From contig URUQ01000048.1 in the NCBI GenBank assembly GCA_900551145.1, forward strand, positions 1 through 9,028: a stretch of DNA of 9,028 nt, written 5' to 3'. Source of the DNA: an uncultured Eubacteriales bacterium (GTDB taxonomy: Bacteria > Bacillota > Clostridia > Christensenellales > CAG-917). Every line of letters begins with the position of its first letter. Position 1 is the first letter of the stretch. The notes below the pieces were generated by a model, which did no database searches, was not told the origin of the DNA, and saw only the letters and a list, made by a program, of their open reading frames with translations. The position numbers and the translations under genes are program-made. Positions 6,569-9,028 of this stretch are shown here, in pieces.

Positions 6569-8780
6569 AAGCACCGCCCGCGTATTCTTCCTCAATGAGA
6601 TTGAGCAAAAGCGAATATCTTCTTGCCGTCTCGTTGTTTTGTATCATACGGCTTATAGTCTTTTTAGCACCGCTTATAACTACGAGTTTCTTTGCTCTCG
6701 TCACGGCGGTATAAAGCAAGTTCCTCGTTTGAAGCATATAGTTTGCGTCAAGCGCGATGACCACCGCGTCAAATTCGCAACCTTGCGATTTGTGTATAGT
6801 CACGGCGTATGCAAGCGTAAGTTGGTCTATGTCGCTATATTCGTAAATCGACACTTTATCGTCATCAAAACGCACGGTAAACTGCATAATTTGCGTATTA
6901 ATACTTTCAATCACACCTATATCGCCGTTGAATACGCCACTGCCCCTTTCAACTCTCATACCGACGGTTTGCGACCATTCTTGTTGATAGTTGTTGACTA
7001 GTTGCATCACCTTATCCCCCTCACGATAGATACAATCGCCGTGCTTGACTTCCTTCTTGTAAGGGGACGGAGGATTGATTGATTTTTGCAATTCTCTGTT
7101 GAGGTTGATAGTGCCCGCGCTTCCCCTCTTCATAGGACAAAGCACTTGAATGTCGGCGGGCTTCATATTGAGATATTTAGGCAATCTCTTGGTAACCAAG
7201 CCGAGCGTGCTTTGGCAGATCTCTTCACTGCTGTTCTTCTCTTCGTAGAAGAAGTCGTTGCTCTTGTTGTCGAGATCTGGCATAACGCCGTTGTTGATTT
7301 TGTGAGCGTTGGGCACGATTTTGCTTTGTTCGCTCTGTCTGTATATTTGCGTGAGATAACTCACGTTGAATTTTCCGCATTTTATAAGGTCGTTGAGCAC
7401 ATTCCCCACACCCACCGACGCAAGTTGGTCTTTATCCCCAACGAGAACGAGGCGTGAACCTCTTTCCATAGCGTTTATGAGTGCGTTGAACACGTATTCG
7501 TCCACCATACTCACCTCGTCCACGATAACAACGTCAAACGGGAGTCTGGTATTTTCGTTGTAGGTAAAGTGTCCCTCACCGTTTTTGTAGTCGAGATCGA
7601 GCATTCTGTGTATGGTTTTTGCGTCCTCACCCGTCGCTTGCGACAGCCTTTTTGCAGCTCTTCCCGTAGGAGCGCAAAGCGTAACTCTTTGTCCGAGGTC
7701 TTTGAAAAGTTTGAGTATGCACTTGACTATCGTGGTCTTACCCGTACCCGGACCGCCCGTCACTATTTGTACGCCGTTTTCGATTGCTTCTTTGACGGCA
7801 GACACTTGATTTGGATGCAGTTCGAAGCCCGCTTCTTTTTCAAATCTTGCAACCTCGTTTGCAACATCCACGCGGAAATCTCCCGCCTCTTGTTGAAGTT
7901 GCAAGAGTTTTCTTGCGATGTTCTTTTCGGTGTTGAAGTTCTTCTTCAAGAGTATTGCTACATGCTCTTTTGCGTCGTATCTTACTAGGTCTCCCATCAG
8001 CACCATATCTTGCAAGTTGTCACGCACTCTTTCCTCGATATTGTCACTATCGATACTTAAAAGTGCGATTGCATTGCTCACAAGTTCGTTTTCGGGCAAA
8101 TAGTTGTGTCCGCCCTTCAAGGCGGCATCCTTCAAAAGATAGGATATCGCGGCGCAAATTCTATAATCACTGTTCTTTTCGATACCAAGTTCACCCGCAA
8201 TTCTGTCGGCGGTGGCAAAGCCTATTCCGTCCACGTCGTCGACGAGCATATACGGATTTTTGCGCACGTTATCCACGGTTTTCACATCATACGTTTTGTA
8301 GATACGAAGCGCCATATTTATGGTTATTCCGAGGTCTTGAAGGAACATAATCGCATCTTGCATCTTTTGGATTTTGACGTAATTCATGCCGAATTCCGTC
8401 GCGCGTTTAAGCGATATTCCGCGCACTTTTGCAAGTTCCATCGGATGTTTCATTGCCTCTAACGAGTCCACACCGAACGTATTTACGATAGACTCCGCCG
8501 TAACGGGACCGAGTCCGCTTATAAGTCCGCTTCCCAAAAACTTCTTTATTCCGTCAAGTTTATTGGGTTCGTACACCCACACTTTGTCCGCAAAAAACTG
8601 TTTTCCGTACATTGTGCGCACTTGAAATTTGCCTTCAACCCTTATATTTTGACCTTCGCTCACCGGCGGGAAAATGCCGACAACGGTGAAAACACTGTCC
8701 TCACATCTCATATCGAGGACGGTATATCCCGTGTCTTGGCTTGCAAATATTACGGTTTTTATCTCGCCTTGCAGTTGCAT
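6558..8780 (-). CDS. recD2: RecD2-type ATP-dependent 5'-3' DNA helicase
   Basis: RecD2 (YrrC) is an SF1B helicase found in bacteria without RecBCD as well as beside AddAB; it moves 5' to 3' on DNA and is linked to replication-fork and DNA-damage tolerance. The 740 residues fit the RecD2 class: an N-terminal OB-like region (about 1-75), helix-hairpin-helix repeats (about 80-195, with SGLISGLGPVTAESIV and DVDGIGFATADRIA), then the helicase core with Walker A GGPGTGKTT (342-350), Walker B DEVSMVD (421-427), motif III GDKDQL (448-453), motif IV YRQ (480-482), HKSQG (663-667) and TAVTRAKK (691-698). The long HhH-bearing N-terminus separates it from RecBCD-type RecD. The ATG has a strong GGAGG five bases upstream. 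It is first in a two-gene unit: its TGA stop overlaps the comF start by 11 bases. A promoter with extended -10 lies about 100 bases upstream. Confidence 0.97.
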   Translation of the reverse strand: MQLQGEIKTVIFASQDTGYTVLDMRCEDSVFTVVGIFPPVSEGQNIRVEGKFQVRTMYGKQFFADKVWVYEPNKLDGIKKFLGSGLISGLGPVTAESIVNTFGVDSLEAMKHPMELAKVRGISLKRATEFGMNYVKIQKMQDAIMFLQDLGITINMALRIYKTYDVKTVDNVRKNPYMLVDDVDGIGFATADRIAGELGIEKNSDYRICAAISYLLKDAALKGGHNYLPENELVSNAIALLSIDSDNIEERVRDNLQDMVLMGDLVRYDAKEHVAILLKKNFNTEKNIARKLLQLQQEAGDFRVDVANEVARFEKEAGFELHPNQVSAVKEAIENGVQIVTGGPGTGKTTIVKCILKLFKDLGQRVTLCAPTGRAAKRLSQATGEDAKTIHRMLDLDYKNGEGHFTYNENTRLPFDVVIVDEVSMVDEYVFNALINAMERGSRLVLVGDKDQLASVGVGNVLNDLIKCGKFNVSYLTQIYRQSEQSKIVPNAHKINNGVMPDLDNKSNDFFYEEKNSSEEICQSTLGLVTKRLPKYLNMKPADIQVLCPMKRGSAGTINLNRELQKSINPPSPYKKEVKHGDCIYREGDKVMQLVNNYQQEWSQTVGMRVERGSGVFNGDIGVIESINTQIMQFTVRFDDDKVSIYEYSDIDQLTLAYAVTIHKSQGCEFDAVVIALDANYMLQTRNLLYTAVTRAKKLVVISGAKKTISRMIQNNETARRYSLLLNLIEEEYAGGAYEW

Positions 8781-8784
8781 TTTT

Positions 8785-8789
8785 CCTCC
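8785..8789 (-). promoter_or_regulatory. Strong ribosome binding site of recD2
   Basis: The minus strand reads GGAGG followed by AAAA and ATG, an ideal Shine-Dalgarno with short spacing. This fixes the recD2 start at 8780; no competing start with a comparable site is seen nearby. Confidence 0.85.
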
Positions 8790-8836
8790 GCAATCGTCAA
8801 AAATCAGCTTAATTTTTATTCGGGTTTAACAAAATT

Positions 8837-8876
8837 CTCGTCGTTTTTTACTCGTTTTCAACGAGGTTTCCCGTTG
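8837..8876 (-). promoter_or_regulatory. Overlapping alternative hairpins in the recD2 leader
   Basis: On the minus strand, CAACGGG-AAA-CC-T-CGTTG (8876 down to 8859) folds as a 7-bp stem with one bulged U. Its 3' arm is shared with a second hairpin, CTCGTT-GAA-AACGAG (8865 down to 8851). The same CTCGTTG can also pair with CGACGAG (8843 down to 8837). The folds exclude one another, and the element lies right after the predicted transcription start. This is an attenuator-like layout, but there is no strong T-run, and no ligand or leader peptide is evident. Confidence 0.35.
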
Positions 8877-8906
8877 ATTATAGCAAGATAATTTCTTGTT
8901 TTTCAG
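8877..8906 (-). promoter_or_regulatory. Promoter of the recD2-comF unit
   Basis: On the minus strand TATAAT (8877-8882) is preceded by TGC, making an extended -10, and CTGAAA (8901-8906) lies 18 bases upstream as a weaker -35. Transcription would start near 8870, giving a leader of about 90 bases. The block TGAAAAACAAGAA (8893-8905) is identical to the one in the secA promoter. Confidence 0.7.
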
Positions 8907-8986
8907 CTCAAAAAACCTGTCGATTCTGTGCCGTTTTTGACATAATTTTCGTTGGTTTTCGCTCATTTTTTAACAAGAATTTTACT

Positions 8987-9028
8987 CTGTCTCTTATACA
9001 CATCTCCGAGCCCACGAGACGGACTCCT
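8987..9028. other. Illumina Nextera adapter and index read-through (artefact)
   Basis: CTGTCTCTTATACACATCT at 8987-9005 is the Tn5 mosaic end as it appears in Nextera read-through. It is followed by CCGAGCCCACGAGAC (9006-9020), the rest of the Nextera read-2 side adapter, and by the 8-base index GGACTCCT (9021-9028), which I recall as the Nextera N705 index. These bases should be trimmed. They are not a transposon in the genome. Genomic sequence ends at or near 8986. Confidence 0.97.

Noticed and set aside
6569..6595. Longer comF starting at TTG 6595
   Set aside because: TTG is a rarer start, no Shine-Dalgarno precedes it, and the ATG at 6568 overlaps the recD2 stop in a typical coupling arrangement. 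It remains possible.
8987..9005. Tn5-like mosaic end suggesting a transposon boundary
   Set aside because: It is followed directly by Nextera adapter and an index at the end of the sequence, so it is library-preparation sequence.
1..9028. CRISPR array, defence island, prophage, tRNA or rRNA
   Set aside because: No regularly spaced direct repeats, no effector, integrase or phage genes, and no tRNA cloverleaf or rRNA-like sequence were seen; the two long repeats are single, distant copies.

Overview
The window looks like one end of an assembled contig from a low-to-moderate-GC bacterium, most likely a Clostridia-type Firmicute of the kind often recovered from gut metagenomes. The basis is family-level resemblance of the SecA, RF2, ComF and RecD2 proteins to Firmicutes versions, the comF–secA–prfB order (reminiscent of the Bacillus comF–secA–prfB neighbourhood), strong Shine-Dalgarno sites and sigma-70/sigma-A type promoters. 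No genus can be assigned from the sequence alone. The standard genetic code is used: TAA, TAG and TGA all end genes.

All five genes lie on the minus strand, so transcription runs from high to low coordinates. Positions 8987-9028 are not genomic DNA: they are Illumina Nextera read-through adapter plus an 8-base index. 8781-8986 is the leader and promoter of a first unit, recD2 (6558-8780) followed by an overlapping comF-type gene (5720-6568). 5255-5719 has no gene. It holds a copy of a hairpin-rich repeat that runs into the end of comF, then a near-consensus promoter and a stable leader hairpin for the second unit: secA (2594-5254), prfB (1376-2485) and tsaD (316-1344). An intrinsic terminator at 271-298 closes this unit. 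1-215 holds a second copy of the same repeat.

The genes are housekeeping functions: a DNA helicase, a ComF-type phosphoribosyltransferase-like protein, the preprotein translocase motor, peptide release factor 2, and the tRNA t6A-forming enzyme. I see no defence locus, CRISPR array, prophage, tRNA or rRNA, and no new multi-gene system.

The most unusual material is non-coding. The two repeat copies keep stem-loops at matching places although some arms have different sequences, which hints at selection on structure. One copy supplies the last codons and stop of comF. The secA and recD2 promoters share an identical 13-base block across the -35/spacer region. RF2 is encoded without the programmed frameshift found in many bacteria.
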